From DMER64 sp041654355 (lineage in GTDB: Bacteria > Bacteroidota > Bacteroidia > Bacteroidales > UBA932): a stretch of DNA of 64,000 nt. The translations under genes were made by a program, and so were the position numbers. The DNA lies in contig JBAZDQ010000007.1 in the NCBI GenBank assembly GCA_041654355.1, forward strand, positions 1-64,000, written 5' to 3'. The notes beneath the pieces were generated by a model. It searched no databases, had not been told where the DNA came from, and saw only the letters and a list, made by a program, of their open reading frames with translations. Every line of letters begins with the position of its first letter. The first letter of the stretch is position 1. Positions 26,495 to 34,713 of the stretch are shown piece after piece.

Positions 26495-27111
26495 GATTTG
26501 CGCTAACCTTTGTCTGTATCCTGTTATTGTTAGCCGGTTGTTCCGGACCTTCCGCCGGGAGGATTCCCAGGGAAGATTTCCAATTGGTTTTAAGGGAAAT
26601 GTTCCTGACAGACCTTATCCTGGAACGTGACGGAACACTGGGCCGTCTGGCCGATTCCACGCTGGTATATCCTCCCATTTTGGAAAAACACGGATATACT
26701 ACCGAACAGTTTCTGGCCACATTGGATCATTACGCAAGCCGTCCGGCCCGTTTTAAATCCTTATTGACTCAATTACGAAGGAATATCAACGCAGAACGGT
26801 CGGCGTATAACGAACAGCTTTCCTACATTGCCCGTCAAAAGGAGCTTGTTGAGCATTTTAATGCCTGGTTAAAGGATTCTGTACCCGGAATTCACGATGT
26901 AATATTCAAGCAATCCCTGCTCAGGATATTGCCGCCTGATTCCTCACAGATACAGCCCTGGCGCATGGACCGGGATTCTTTATTCAAGGATCCCGCATTA
27001 CGTCTGCTGCCTGTTATTGACACGCTAACCTGCAGGGATTCAGTTCCTTTGTACCTTACCCGTCCCAAAACCATAATACCACGTATAAGGGTCAGCATAA
27101 ATCTGGATTGA
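26491..27111 (+). CDS. DUF4296 domain lipoprotein
   Basis: The 206-residue product has a lipoprotein signal (lipobox LAGC) and the helical DUF4296 domain (about residues 28-110; FQLVLREMFLTDLILERDG and a YPPILEKHGYTTEQF core), a Bacteroidota envelope family without known function. The C-terminal half is predicted mixed and contains a CxxS-type single Cys only. Its ATG overlaps the stop of the SusA-like gene by 4 bp, so translation is coupled. The next gene begins 1 bp after its stop. It usually occurs beside housekeeping genes, so linkage to starch use may be only positional. Confidence 0.85.
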   Translation: MRFALTFVCILLLLAGCSGPSAGRIPREDFQLVLREMFLTDLILERDGTLGRLADSTLVYPPILEKHGYTTEQFLATLDHYASRPARFKSLLTQLRRNINAERSAYNEQLSYIARQKELVEHFNAWLKDSVPGIHDVIFKQSLLRILPPDSSQIQPWRMDRDSLFKDPALRLLPVIDTLTCRDSVPLYLTRPKTIIPRIRVSINLD

Positions 27112-27112
27112 T

Positions 27113-27904
27113 ATGGAAAACAGGATCTTTCATAGTCCGGTTTTCGGACCGATCCACAGCAGGCGCCTGGGCTCAAGCCTGGGAATTAACCTGATGCCGG
27201 TCGCCCGTAAAGTCTGTAATTTCGATTGCGTATATTGCGAATGCGGATGGAATCCCCAACCTGTTGCCGGTCAGCCGGATCTGAATGAACTGGTACCCTC
27301 GGCAAAGGAGGTTGCCGTTGCATTGGAGGAAAAACTGAAAAAGCTGGCTAGGGAAATCAAATTGCCCGATGTAATTACTTTTTCCGGGAACGGAGAACCT
27401 ACACTGCACAGGGATTTTCTTAAGATCATGCAGGATACCGTTGCCATTCGCGATGTCCTGAGTCCGGACTCACAAGTCTGTGTTTTGTCCAACTCGGGGA
27501 CACTTCAGATCCCCGGAGTTTTTGAAGGGTTGTTGCTGGCAGATCAAAGAATCCTGAAGATAGACTCGGCAATTGAAAAGACACTGCAAAAGATCAACCG
27601 GCCGGGAAAAGGGTATTCGCTGCTCCGGACCGTGGAAGCATTGAAACGCTTTGAAGGTGATTTTACGCTCCAGACCTTGTTTTTCAGCGGGATGATAGAA
27701 GGCACTCAGGTGGACAACACCACGGAAAAGGAACTGGAAGCCTGGTACGGGCTCCTGGATGAACTGGGTCCTAAGGAGGTGATGGTATATACCCTGGACA
27801 GACCCACTCCCCTGGAAGGCTTGCAGAAATGTTCCCCGGATACACTGGAAACCATTGCCCGGGAAGTGGAAAAGAAAGGAATTAAGACGGTTGTAGCCGC
27901 ATAA
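27113..27904 (+). CDS. Radical SAM protein, COG0731-like
   Basis: The 263-residue product has the N-terminal motif FGPIHSRRLGSSLGINL typical of the COG0731 radical SAM group (distantly related to wyosine-forming enzymes). The [4Fe-4S]-binding CNFDCVYC (CxxxCxxC) follows at about residues 38-45, then a GNGEPTLH motif that contributes to SAM binding. The real reaction in bacteria is not established; tRNA modification is an inference from the family name. It is one base after the DUF4296 gene and 4 bp before dtd, a coupling with a tRNA-quality-control gene that would fit a tRNA-linked role. Confidence 0.85.
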   Translation: MENRIFHSPVFGPIHSRRLGSSLGINLMPVARKVCNFDCVYCECGWNPQPVAGQPDLNELVPSAKEVAVALEEKLKKLAREIKLPDVITFSGNGEPTLHRDFLKIMQDTVAIRDVLSPDSQVCVLSNSGTLQIPGVFEGLLLADQRILKIDSAIEKTLQKINRPGKGYSLLRTVEALKRFEGDFTLQTLFFSGMIEGTQVDNTTEKELEAWYGLLDELGPKEVMVYTLDRPTPLEGLQKCSPDTLETIAREVEKKGIKTVVAA

Positions 27905-27908
27905 AGGT

Positions 27909-28361
27909 ATGAGAACAGTAATTCAAAGGGTAACGGAAGCCTCGGTAAAAATTGAAGATTCACTGAAAGGAAACATCGGTGCGGGTATGCTGATCCTGGC
28001 CGGATTTGAAAATGAAGACAACCGTGAAGACCTGGAATGGATGGTACGCAAGATCGCGAACCTGAGAATATTTGATGATAATCAAGGGGTTATGAATCTT
28101 TCTGTTTCGCAGGTGTCGGGTCAGTTGCTGGTGGTAAGCCAGTTTACACTTCATGCATCTACCCGTAAAGGAAACAGGCCCTCTTACGTAAAGGCAGCAG
28201 AACCTGCCGTCGCCATTCCTCTGTATGAATCTTTCTGTAAGCTGTTACAGGAATACACGGGAATAAAAGTTGAAACCGGGGAGTTTGGGGCTCACATGGA
28301 AGTAAATCTGGTCAACGACGGCCCGGTAACCATAATCATTGACAGTAAAAAAAGAGAATAA
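27909..28361 (+). CDS. dtd: D-aminoacyl-tRNA deacylase
   Basis: The 150-residue protein has the family's two cross-subunit signatures: SQFTL (in VVSQFTLHASTRKGNRPSY) and the Gly-cisPro-type motif NDGPVT near the C-terminus. DTD removes D-amino acids mischarged onto tRNA and also glycine from tRNA-Ala. The start MRTVIQRVTEASV is canonical. It sits between the radical SAM gene (4 bp) and deoC (1 bp); I do not see the small MazG-type gene that often lies between dtd and deoC in Bacteroides. Confidence 0.96.
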   Translation: MRTVIQRVTEASVKIEDSLKGNIGAGMLILAGFENEDNREDLEWMVRKIANLRIFDDNQGVMNLSVSQVSGQLLVVSQFTLHASTRKGNRPSYVKAAEPAVAIPLYESFCKLLQEYTGIKVETGEFGAHMEVNLVNDGPVTIIIDSKKRE

Positions 28362-28362
28362 T

Positions 28363-29136
28363 ATGGATGCGTTACTACAATGTTTCAGTTTTATTGACCT
28401 GACTACCCTGAATGCTACCGATACGGAAGCCCGTGGCAGTCTGTTTGCTCAAAACGTGAACCGCTTTGCAGAAGACTATCCGGGTATGCCTCACGTTGCG
28501 GCTATTTGTGTGTATCCCGCATTGATAGGAGCTGTAAGGGAAAACTTACAGGTTAAAGACGTGAAGATCGCTGCTGTGGGAGCCGGTTTTCCGGCATCCC
28601 AGACATTTACGCAGATCAAGGAACAGGAATGTTCCCTTTGCGTGGAACAGGGAGCCGATGAAGTAGACGTGGTCATTTCCCTGAATTATTTCTTTGCGGG
28701 GCAATACGACAGGGTTGTGGCAGAGCTTCGCGGGATCAGGAAAGCCATGGGACCTGACACCCATTTGAAAGTCATCCTGGAAACGGGGGCACTCAAAACA
28801 GAGGATAATATCCGGAAAGCATCTTTTCTGGCTATGGAAAACGGGGCGGATTTCATAAAGACTTCTACCGGTAAAATGGAACCTGCAGCCACTCCTTTTG
28901 CGGCTACGGTTATGTGCAAATGCATTGCGGAATATTTTCAGCAGACCGGAAAGCGGGTAGGGTTCAAGCCGGCAGGAGGAATTTCAACTTCTGCAGAAGC
29001 TCTTGAATACCATTCCATTGTAAAAGAGATACTGGGAGAGGAATGGTTGACACCTTCCCTGTTTCGCATTGGGGCCAGCCGGCTTGCCAATAATTTGTTA
29101 AAAGATATATTGTCGCAAGACGTTGCGTATTTTTAG
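28363..29136 (+). CDS. deoC: Deoxyribose-phosphate aldolase
   Basis: The 257-residue enzyme (from ATG 28363) cleaves 2-deoxyribose-5-phosphate to acetaldehyde and glyceraldehyde-3-phosphate in deoxynucleoside breakdown. Visible signatures are GADEVDVVISLNYF, the Schiff-base Lys region DFIKTSTGKMEPAATPF and the second conserved Lys/Gly-rich VGFKPAGGIST. An upstream in-frame ATG (28339) lies inside dtd and is not used. Its last codons overlap the promoter region of the tRNA-Leu gene. Confidence 0.96.
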   Translation: MDALLQCFSFIDLTTLNATDTEARGSLFAQNVNRFAEDYPGMPHVAAICVYPALIGAVRENLQVKDVKIAAVGAGFPASQTFTQIKEQECSLCVEQGADEVDVVISLNYFFAGQYDRVVAELRGIRKAMGPDTHLKVILETGALKTEDNIRKASFLAMENGADFIKTSTGKMEPAATPFAATVMCKCIAEYFQQTGKRVGFKPAGGISTSAEALEYHSIVKEILGEEWLTPSLFRIGASRLANNLLKDILSQDVAYF

Positions 29137-29152
29137 TTTTTGTATATCTTTG
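29123..29152 (+). promoter_or_regulatory. Promoter of tRNA-Leu
   Basis: A TTG (29123-29125) and TATCTTTG (29145-29152) are separated by 19 bp, matching the Bacteroidota -33/-7 arrangement. The box ends 45 bp before the tRNA and overlaps the end of deoC. Confidence 0.7.
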
Positions 29153-29197
29153 CATTCCCTTTGAAAAACTATATGCAACGCATTTGCAGGTTTACAA

Positions 29198-29284
<87 letters not shown>

Positions 29285-29319
29285 TAACGCAGAATTAATT
29301 TTCTGCGTTATTTTTTTTT
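29285..29319 (+). terminator. Rho-independent terminator after tRNA-Leu
   Basis: A perfect 10-bp stem (TAACGCAGAA/TTCTGCGTTA, 6-base loop) is followed by nine T. It starts directly after the encoded CCA. Confidence 0.95.
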
Positions 29320-29323
29320 GATC

Positions 29324-29331
29324 TATATTTG
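29324..29331 (+). promoter_or_regulatory. Putative -7 box for the TPR/HTH protein gene
   Basis: TATATTTG matches TAnnTTTG exactly and lies 20 bp before the ATG at 29352, directly behind the tRNA terminator. No clear -33 element is visible because that position is occupied by the terminator stem. Confidence 0.5.
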
Positions 29332-29351
29332 TTAATTTAGCCTGGTAAGCA

Positions 29352-31064
29352 ATGAGAAAATTCTTAATACCCCTGGTTTTCCTGTTTATAATGACCGGTT
29401 GTCATACCGTGCCTCCCATACATCCGTCATTGCTTACTTCTGTGGACAGTTTAATGAATTTTAGGCCGGACAGTGCTTATAATGTTTTGAATTCCATTCC
29501 TGAAGGGGCCGTGCGCACTCGACGTGAAAGAGCCTATTACGCGTTGTTGCTGACACAGGCACGTCATAAAAACTACATTCCGTTACGTAATGATTCGCTC
29601 ATCAATGTAGCCGTAAATTTTTACAAGGGCAGCCGAAACCATGAAAAATACGCCAAAGCTCTATTGTACAAAGGGATTTGTGTAGAAGAAATGAACGACC
29701 CGCAAAAGGCTATGGAAATTTACGCAGAAGCGGAAAAAATAGCCTTGCAGACCAAAGATTACCTGACGACAGGGCTGATAAATTCCCAGATGGCGTGGCT
29801 TTATCAAAAAATATACATTGAGAATCAGGTAGATATTGACAAGTACAAACTTTCCATGGAGTATTTCCGGTTAGCCGGTCACAAAAGAAATGAATACTCT
29901 GTGGCCAGTCTCTTAGGTCAGAAATACCGTTCCACGGCACAACTGGACAGTGCCTACCATTATTTGCATATAGCTTTGGACCTGGCTCGTGAAATGGATG
30001 ATAGCGTAGCTTTGTTCCACAATTATTCCCTATTGGCCAGTACATGCCTGATAGATGAAGATTATCCTCATGCGCGGGATATGGCGTTATATGTAATAAA
30101 TAATCACGGGACAGTATCTTTTTCTTCCGAAACATATCATACGTTAAGCAGGGCTTATGCCATGATGGGAAAAGCGGATTCTGCACGGTATTATTATGAA
30201 AATATAAAAAAAAGTTCCGATCCTAACTCCATTCATAGTCAATTAAAGACATTAACAGAAGTTCTTAAAGCGGAAAATAGATATCAGGAAGCGATACATT
30301 ATTCTGAACAGTACCGAAGATTAGCAGATTCCATAATAGACGAATCCCGTCGTATGGATCTTTACGAGATAGAGCAACGCTACAACAACCAGCGTTTGGA
30401 AAACATCAACCAACGTTTGGAGTACCGTTCCCGGATGAACCATTACATGATCGTGTTGATCAGTTTGATAGCCGTTATCGTGACCATCATCTTCTGCGTG
30501 ATCATAGACCGGAAACACCAGGACATCAACGAGAAGATCTCCTTTATTGAACAATTGAAAACGGAATCGGCCCTGTACAACAATACGCTGTTGGAAAAAT
30601 TGGACAAACAAAACATGGTGGAAACCCAATTGAAAGAAGTGCTTGAAAAAAGGATTCAGACCATCCGGGAACTCATAGACCTGTCTTACCGTTACGGGGG
30701 CGTGCCGGATGCTTTTGTCAAACAATTCAACAAGACCATGAACATCAACCGGCTAAGCGAAGGGGCCCTGGATGATCTGAGCGAGGTGGTGAACGCCAAA
30801 TACGACGGGGTGATAGATTACCTGACAGAAAAGCATCCCGACCTGAACAACGACGATATCAATTTGATTGGGTTGCTGTGTTGCGGTTTTTCCGCCACGG
30901 AAATGAGCGTATTTTACAACCACGGGAACGGGAAATCCATTTATTCCCGCAAAAGACGGTTGGCACTAAAACTGGGACTGGACGAATCGCTGGATGAATA
31001 TATAGCAGAGAGTTTACAATATTGCCATACGCAAAAAGATGTCTATATGGCTGAAAATCAATGA
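29352..31064 (+). CDS. Lipoprotein/TPR protein with one membrane helix and C-terminal HTH-like domain (probable regulator)
   Basis: The 570-residue product has an N-terminal lipoprotein-type signal (IMTGC, Cys17) and about 330 residues of tetratricopeptide-like helices (AKALLYKGICVEEMNDPQKAMEIY and similar repeats). One strong membrane helix follows (364-386), then a coiled-coil (about 388-435) and a cytoplasmic domain. Its end (503-545, INLIGLLCCGFSATEMSVFY then SRKRRLALKLGL) resembles the LuxR-like helix-turn-helix at the end of many Bacteroidota TPR regulators. The layout suggests an envelope sensor with an intracellular DNA-binding tail. Two palindromic sites lie just downstream, before the next gene. 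I cannot assign a ligand. Confidence 0.8.
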   Translation: MRKFLIPLVFLFIMTGCHTVPPIHPSLLTSVDSLMNFRPDSAYNVLNSIPEGAVRTRRERAYYALLLTQARHKNYIPLRNDSLINVAVNFYKGSRNHEKYAKALLYKGICVEEMNDPQKAMEIYAEAEKIALQTKDYLTTGLINSQMAWLYQKIYIENQVDIDKYKLSMEYFRLAGHKRNEYSVASLLGQKYRSTAQLDSAYHYLHIALDLAREMDDSVALFHNYSLLASTCLIDEDYPHARDMALYVINNHGTVSFSSETYHTLSRAYAMMGKADSARYYYENIKKSSDPNSIHSQLKTLTEVLKAENRYQEAIHYSEQYRRLADSIIDESRRMDLYEIEQRYNNQRLENINQRLEYRSRMNHYMIVLISLIAVIVTIIFCVIIDRKHQDINEKISFIEQLKTESALYNNTLLEKLDKQNMVETQLKEVLEKRIQTIRELIDLSYRYGGVPDAFVKQFNKTMNINRLSEGALDDLSEVVNAKYDGVIDYLTEKHPDLNNDDINLIGLLCCGFSATEMSVFYNHGNGKSIYSRKRRLALKLGLDESLDEYIAESLQYCHTQKDVYMAENQ

Positions 31065-31077
31065 GATAATATATGTA

Positions 31078-31148
31078 GTTGATAATCAGTTAATTATGGC
31101 GATATTTTCACTGCTGACTTTTTATATTTGTTTCACGTTGATTATCAG
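31078..31148 (+). promoter_or_regulatory. Two mirror operator-like sites flanking a promoter box
   Basis: GTTGATAATCAG (31078-31089) and GTTGATTATCAG (31137-31148) differ only in the central base; their core TGATnATCA is itself a 9-base palindrome. They are 59 bp apart (start to start) and flank a TATATTTG box at 31123-31130. One copy lies upstream of that box and the other just after the expected transcription start, as in looping or roadblock repression. No regulator is proven; the preceding TPR/HTH protein is the nearest candidate. Confidence 0.5.
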
Positions 31149-31214
31149 GTTGTTACAAAATCAATGCTGACCATATTTTGACTTGTTTTGATGGCTTTTT
31201 TCTTGAAAAGCCGT

Positions 31215-31222
31215 TATCTTTG
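31215..31222 (+). promoter_or_regulatory. Second -7 box before the DUF3244-like gene
   Basis: TATCTTTG matches the TAnnTTTG consensus, 22 bp before the ATG at 31245. A TTTTG occurs 24 bp upstream, slightly further than the usual -33 spacing. Confidence 0.45.
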
Positions 31223-31244
31223 TAATGATTCAAAACATACAGCA

Positions 31245-31691
31245 ATGAGGACTCTACACTTTTTTATTTTCACATTAGTTATTTTATTAAGTTTTCCTGT
31301 TTCAACGATTGCACAGGATCATAGTGTAATAGTTGAAATGAACCAAACGGGTCCGACTACACCCAAACCCAGAAGTATAACCCGCTTTTCCACATCAGCC
31401 GATAATAGTACAGCCGTTCGTTGTGCAGATGCACCGGCTGTCTGGATAGATCTGGAAGAAAAAGAAATGTGCGTACGCTATTTAAATCCGGATGTAAGAT
31501 GTCAGCTGATAGTGATCAATGATAACGAATCGTTCCAGATCACAGAAGCAGTCAGTACAGACGGTGTAGTAAATGTGTGCCGGTTAACCGATATGGAAAA
31601 ACCCGGCCTCTATACGGTTATTGTGCAAACTCCCGACAACTCTTACCAGGGGTGTTTCACGTATAAAAAGCCGACTGAGGATACGCTTTAA
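31245..31691 (+). CDS. Small secreted protein, DUF3244-like
   Basis: Started at 31245, the 148-residue product has a signal peptide (MRTLHFFIFTLVILLSFPVSTIAQ). The mature part is a short beta-sandwich-like chain resembling DUF3244 small exported proteins of Bacteroidales: YTVIVQTPDNSYQGCFTYKK at the end, and three Cys in the middle. Upstream Met codons would bury the signal and are rejected. It is expressed in the same direction as the radical-SAM-like gene, with 79 bp between. A role as a partner or substrate of that protein is only a contextual guess. Confidence 0.65.
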   Translation: MRTLHFFIFTLVILLSFPVSTIAQDHSVIVEMNQTGPTTPKPRSITRFSTSADNSTAVRCADAPAVWIDLEEKEMCVRYLNPDVRCQLIVINDNESFQITEAVSTDGVVNVCRLTDMEKPGLYTVIVQTPDNSYQGCFTYKKPTEDTL

Positions 31692-31770
31692 TCCATCTCA
31701 GTTTCTTTACTAATTTTTATTCCGGCATATTTTTATTCCGAACAGCTATAACTATGCATCAACCCTTCCA

Positions 31771-32976
31771 ATGAAACATGTTCCCGATACATACTGGTTC
31801 TCTCTGAAACCCTACGTATATCCCGTTGTTAAGGATGCCAATGTATTGTTACTCAATACAAGGGATATGAATGCGATTATTTCCAACAGCGATCCGGTCG
31901 TAGCCCGGCTTATCAATGAACTGCTTGTTCCTGCCGCTTTCGGAGTAGTGGAACTTTCGGAGGAGTCTGAAAATTACATAAAAGGGAAAGCTTTTATTGA
32001 AAAAGTATGTGACCATAAGATGGGAACAATGATGCGGGCAGACAAGGGGATGGAAAGGCCGGTTGTACTGACGCCATATCATTTCCGGATGCATTCGGTC
32101 ACAAAAGGAGAAATCCGAAAATCCGGAAACAACATTACCCTTTTTATTGACAACGAATGTTCCCGGGACTGTACTTTGTGTCCGGTGTATTTCCGGCAAT
32201 TTAAGTGTTGCCATAAACAGGGGGATACAAGCTTCATGGACACCCGGTTGGTACGCGACATCCTGGAAGATGTTTCAAAATACGATTCCTTTATCATCAA
32301 TGTATGCGGGGGCGACATAACACTCCATCCGGATATTGAAGATATTGTTACCATGCTGAATACATCTCCTGTGAAATCCCGTTATCACATTTATTACAAA
32401 AACTGTGACAGCGATACCGGAAAAATACTGGACCCCAAAGATACCGTTGTGATTGTTGACTTTCCTATGGACAGAAAAATGCATATTGATCCACGGGACG
32501 GCTATACTTTTAATTTTGTCATTAAAAACAGAGAAGAACTGGATGAATGTCACCAGTTGGTAAAGAAGTTAAGTATTGAGTCTTTTTACATATCGGTAGT
32601 GGATACCGGCGATGACAAAGGTTTTTTTAAAGAAAACGTGTTTCTGTTACAGGATGGACTTGCCTGCGGAGCGGCGGCCATCCCGTATGAAGAACGTATA
32701 CGGATAGTGAATAACCATTATTTCTACCGTACTTTTATCCTGCCTAACGGTGATGTTTGCGGATCTCCGGACGATGCACCGGTAGCCAATATGTACCGGA
32801 ATCCTATGACTTATGTTAAGGAATCCATCAATGATTATCATGCTTCATTATGGGATAAATCAAGGGACAAAGGTGTTTGTTCTAATTGTATTTTTCATTA
32901 TATTTGTCCACTACTGTCCCGTTACGATTTCCCGGAGCCTTTTTTTGAATTAAAAATCGAAAACCATGGTACGTAG
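31771..32976 (+). CDS. GG-Bacteroidales-type (pseudo-)radical SAM protein with C-terminal Cys cluster
   Basis: The 401-residue product resembles the family described as the pseudo-rSAM component of the GG-Bacteroidales peptide-modification system. The start (DTYWFSLKPYVYPVVKDANVLLLNT) and the N-C-S-x-x-C-x-x-C...QFxCC block are shared traits. In this copy a full CxxxCxxC is visible (Cys130, 134, 137), followed by Cys146-Cys147 and a GGD-type motif (NVCGGDITLHPDIE). The C-terminal third carries SPASM/twitch-like cysteines: LACG, GDVCGSP and CSNCIFHYIC (370, 373, 379). It may thus hold two iron-sulfur clusters. No leader-type precursor peptide is seen nearby. The next gene overlaps by 11 bp. 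Confidence 0.75.
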   Translation: MKHVPDTYWFSLKPYVYPVVKDANVLLLNTRDMNAIISNSDPVVARLINELLVPAAFGVVELSEESENYIKGKAFIEKVCDHKMGTMMRADKGMERPVVLTPYHFRMHSVTKGEIRKSGNNITLFIDNECSRDCTLCPVYFRQFKCCHKQGDTSFMDTRLVRDILEDVSKYDSFIINVCGGDITLHPDIEDIVTMLNTSPVKSRYHIYYKNCDSDTGKILDPKDTVVIVDFPMDRKMHIDPRDGYTFNFVIKNREELDECHQLVKKLSIESFYISVVDTGDDKGFFKENVFLLQDGLACGAAAIPYEERIRIVNNHYFYRTFILPNGDVCGSPDDAPVANMYRNPMTYVKESINDYHASLWDKSRDKGVCSNCIFHYICPLLSRYDFPEPFFELKIENHGT

Positions 32977-33361
32977 ATTCATAGTTGTTCTGTTTCTGTT
33001 TCTGTCCACAACAGTACTCTATGGTCAGAAGAAAGTAACCTGTACAGGTCATATTACGGCTGAAATCATTGAAGGCGTTTCTGTGTCTCCCAGCATGGCA
33101 AGAGGTATTCTCCTGGACAACCTTTCAGAATATATGAATCTGGGTTCGGTTCGATTGGCTTCAGATAATGATATTGCCTGTAACATAATTCTGATTTCAG
33201 GAGATTTGGAAAACTCCGGAGGTGTTATTGCATCTTATGATATTCCGAATGACCATGATACAGAAAAAATTCTGAGATTTTCAGCAAGTGCTAAAAATCT
33301 CAGAGAACAGAAAAACGGTATATATAAAGGATCTTACTCGGTTATGCTGATGTATGAATGA
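32966..33361 (+). CDS. Small secreted beta-rich protein of unknown function
   Basis: The 131-residue product has a signal peptide (MVRRFIVVLFLFLSTTVLYG, then QKKV) and a beta-rich mature part with two Cys. The pattern of a Thr-rich first strand (VTCTGHITAEIIEGVSV) resembles DUF4402-type exported proteins, but the match is weak. Its start codon overlaps the end of the radical-SAM-like gene by 11 bp, so the two are translationally coupled, which makes a functional link likely. It converges on the DUF4252 operon with 8 bp between. Confidence 0.6.
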   Translation: MVRRFIVVLFLFLSTTVLYGQKKVTCTGHITAEIIEGVSVSPSMARGILLDNLSEYMNLGSVRLASDNDIACNIILISGDLENSGGVIASYDIPNDHDTEKILRFSASAKNLREQKNGIYKGSYSVMLMYE

Positions 33362-33369
33362 TCCGGTGA

Positions 33370-33840
33370 TCAATTCACGTTTTTCATCAATCCTTTCAGA
33401 TCTTCCTGAGTCATTTCCCCTATAAGGCATATGATATTCAATTCATTGTCTTCCCGTGCGCAAATGTAAATGTCAGTGATAAGCGTATCCTTTTTCTGTA
33501 AGTAGATAACCACTTTTTCAGTCGTTTCTTCCACCTCCATTAAAGTTTCAAACTGTCCGTTCTTGATCAGATCATTGAAATCTTTTTCCATTTCACTAAT
33601 GTACTTCTGATTGTCTGTAGACAGAATATAGAGTCCTTTTAAATTATTGATAATGCCGGATATATCCAAATCTTCGGAAACATTCAGTTGAGCATCTTCC
33701 CCAATCAGAGAGAACATGGAAGGGGAAATGTAGACTTTGGTCATACCTTCGTAAGCAGCATATTTCGTATAAAATTTGCTTTGACCAAAAACCGGGACTA
33801 CAAATAATGCAGTCAGGATGATAAGTAATGTCTTTTTCAT
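33370..33840 (-). CDS. DUF4252 family exported protein (last gene of ECF operon)
   Basis: The 156-residue product has a signal peptide (MKKTLLIILTALFVVPVFGQ) and the DUF4252 fold outline: central KGLYILSTDN strand and C-terminal NELNIICLIGEMTQEDLKGLM. DUF4252 proteins typically travel with ECF sigma factors in Bacteroidota and have no known activity. There is no lipobox. The ATG overlaps the stop of the anti-sigma-like gene by 4 bp. It is a paralogue of the first gene in the operon (34893-35372). Confidence 0.85.
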   Translation of the reverse strand: MKKTLLIILTALFVVPVFGQSKFYTKYAAYEGMTKVYISPSMFSLIGEDAQLNVSEDLDISGIINNLKGLYILSTDNQKYISEMEKDFNDLIKNGQFETLMEVEETTEKVVIYLQKKDTLITDIYICAREDNELNIICLIGEMTQEDLKGLMKNVN

Positions 33841-34211
33841 TTTTTATTGATTTCTAAATATTTATTCAACTCTTCCACTTTATCAATGCCTTTATTCATC
33901 AGAGACGAAACGTATTGCAGTACTTTTTCGGTCTCGTCGTACGCCTCTTCCACGTTGGTGTAGGTGTCTGCCAATTGTACGGCGGGTTCCCTTACAGGGA
34001 CAAAAACAGCCAGGGTTACTAGCAGTACGACTGAGGCAGCAACGGCAATGGTTTTCCATATAGCATGACGGGGTTTCAGTGCGATCAGGACAGGTTCTTC
34101 CTGTGCGGCCAGCCGGTCTATAGTAGCTGAAATCTTTGCTTCCAGATCCTCAGGTACTTCCACCTGTTCGTAATGTTGATCCATGATCTTTTTAATCTTC
34201 TTGATATCCAT
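33837..34211 (-). CDS. Single-pass membrane protein, probable anti-sigma factor
   Basis: The 124-residue product has a cytoplasmic helical N-terminus (MDIKKIKKIMDQHYEQ and an EDLEAKISATIDRL helix), one membrane helix (about 52-68, IAVAASVVLLVTLAVFVPV) and a short acidic/helical periplasmic tail. This is the arrangement of small anti-sigma factors. Its start overlaps the sigma-factor gene by 20 bp and its stop overlaps the DUF4252 gene. No catalytic or zinc-binding anti-sigma motif (HxxxCxxC) is present, so the call rests on topology and operon position. Confidence 0.7.
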   Translation of the reverse strand: MDIKKIKKIMDQHYEQVEVPEDLEAKISATIDRLAAQEEPVLIALKPRHAIWKTIAVAASVVLLVTLAVFVPVREPAVQLADTYTNVEEAYDETEKVLQYVSSLMNKGIDKVEELNKYLEINKK

Positions 34212-34713
34212 GGCGGTTCATTTTTTCGTATTGCTGCCTTATATTTTTTTGGGCTCTTGTTAAATGTACCCTGATATTTACCGGATTTAAACCGGTTATT
34301 TGTTCAATTTCTTTCAGGGTAAATTCGCTAAAGTGTCTCAGTCTGAAAATTTCTCGTTGTCTTTCCGGGAGCCTGTCTACAAGGCTGATCACCATCTTAA
34401 GTTCATCTTTCTGATCCATTTGGCCTGCTGTGTCTACAAATTCTGACTTCAGAATCTCAGTTGCATCTTTTTGGGAAGTTCTTCTTGCCGGTGAGCGGAG
34501 CCTGTCCAGGCAAAGATTTCGGATCATTGTGGCAGCATAGGCCTGCGGGTTATCTAGTCCTGTTAGTTTTTCCCGGATATTCCAGAGTTTCACGTATACA
34601 TCCTGTACGGTGTCTTCGGCTTCAGCCCGGTTGTTGAGCAATCTGTAGGCGGTTATGTACAGCTGCCTGTGACAGGGCAGGAAAGTATCCTTGAAAGACT
34701 GGGCATCAAACAT
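34192..34713 (-). CDS. ECF-type RNA polymerase sigma factor
   Basis: The 173-residue protein has region 2 (CHRQLYITAYRLLNNRAEAEDTVQDVYVKLW) and region 4 (LPERQREIFRLRHFSEFTLKEIEQITGLNPVNIRVHLTRAQKNIR) with no region 1 or 3. The DxVQDVY and HTH motifs are standard. It lies between a 61-residue membrane protein (8-bp overlap) and the anti-sigma-like gene (20-bp overlap). Its targets are not visible, but ECF factors with DUF4252 partners are usually part of envelope-response units. Confidence 0.95.
   Translation of the reverse strand: MFDAQSFKDTFLPCHRQLYITAYRLLNNRAEAEDTVQDVYVKLWNIREKLTGLDNPQAYAATMIRNLCLDRLRSPARRTSQKDATEILKSEFVDTAGQMDQKDELKMVISLVDRLPERQREIFRLRHFSEFTLKEIEQITGLNPVNIRVHLTRAQKNIRQQYEKMNRHGYQED

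Noticed and set aside
31096..31170. 25-codon hydrophobic frame as a missed small peptide or radical-SAM substrate
   Set aside because: It overlaps the promoter box and operator-like sites and lacks a GG-type leader; likely chance.
31754..31774. Tiny frame MHQPFQ ending at the radical-SAM start as a leader peptide
   Set aside because: Only six codons, no rare-codon or regulatory pattern; the overlap is most simply chance.
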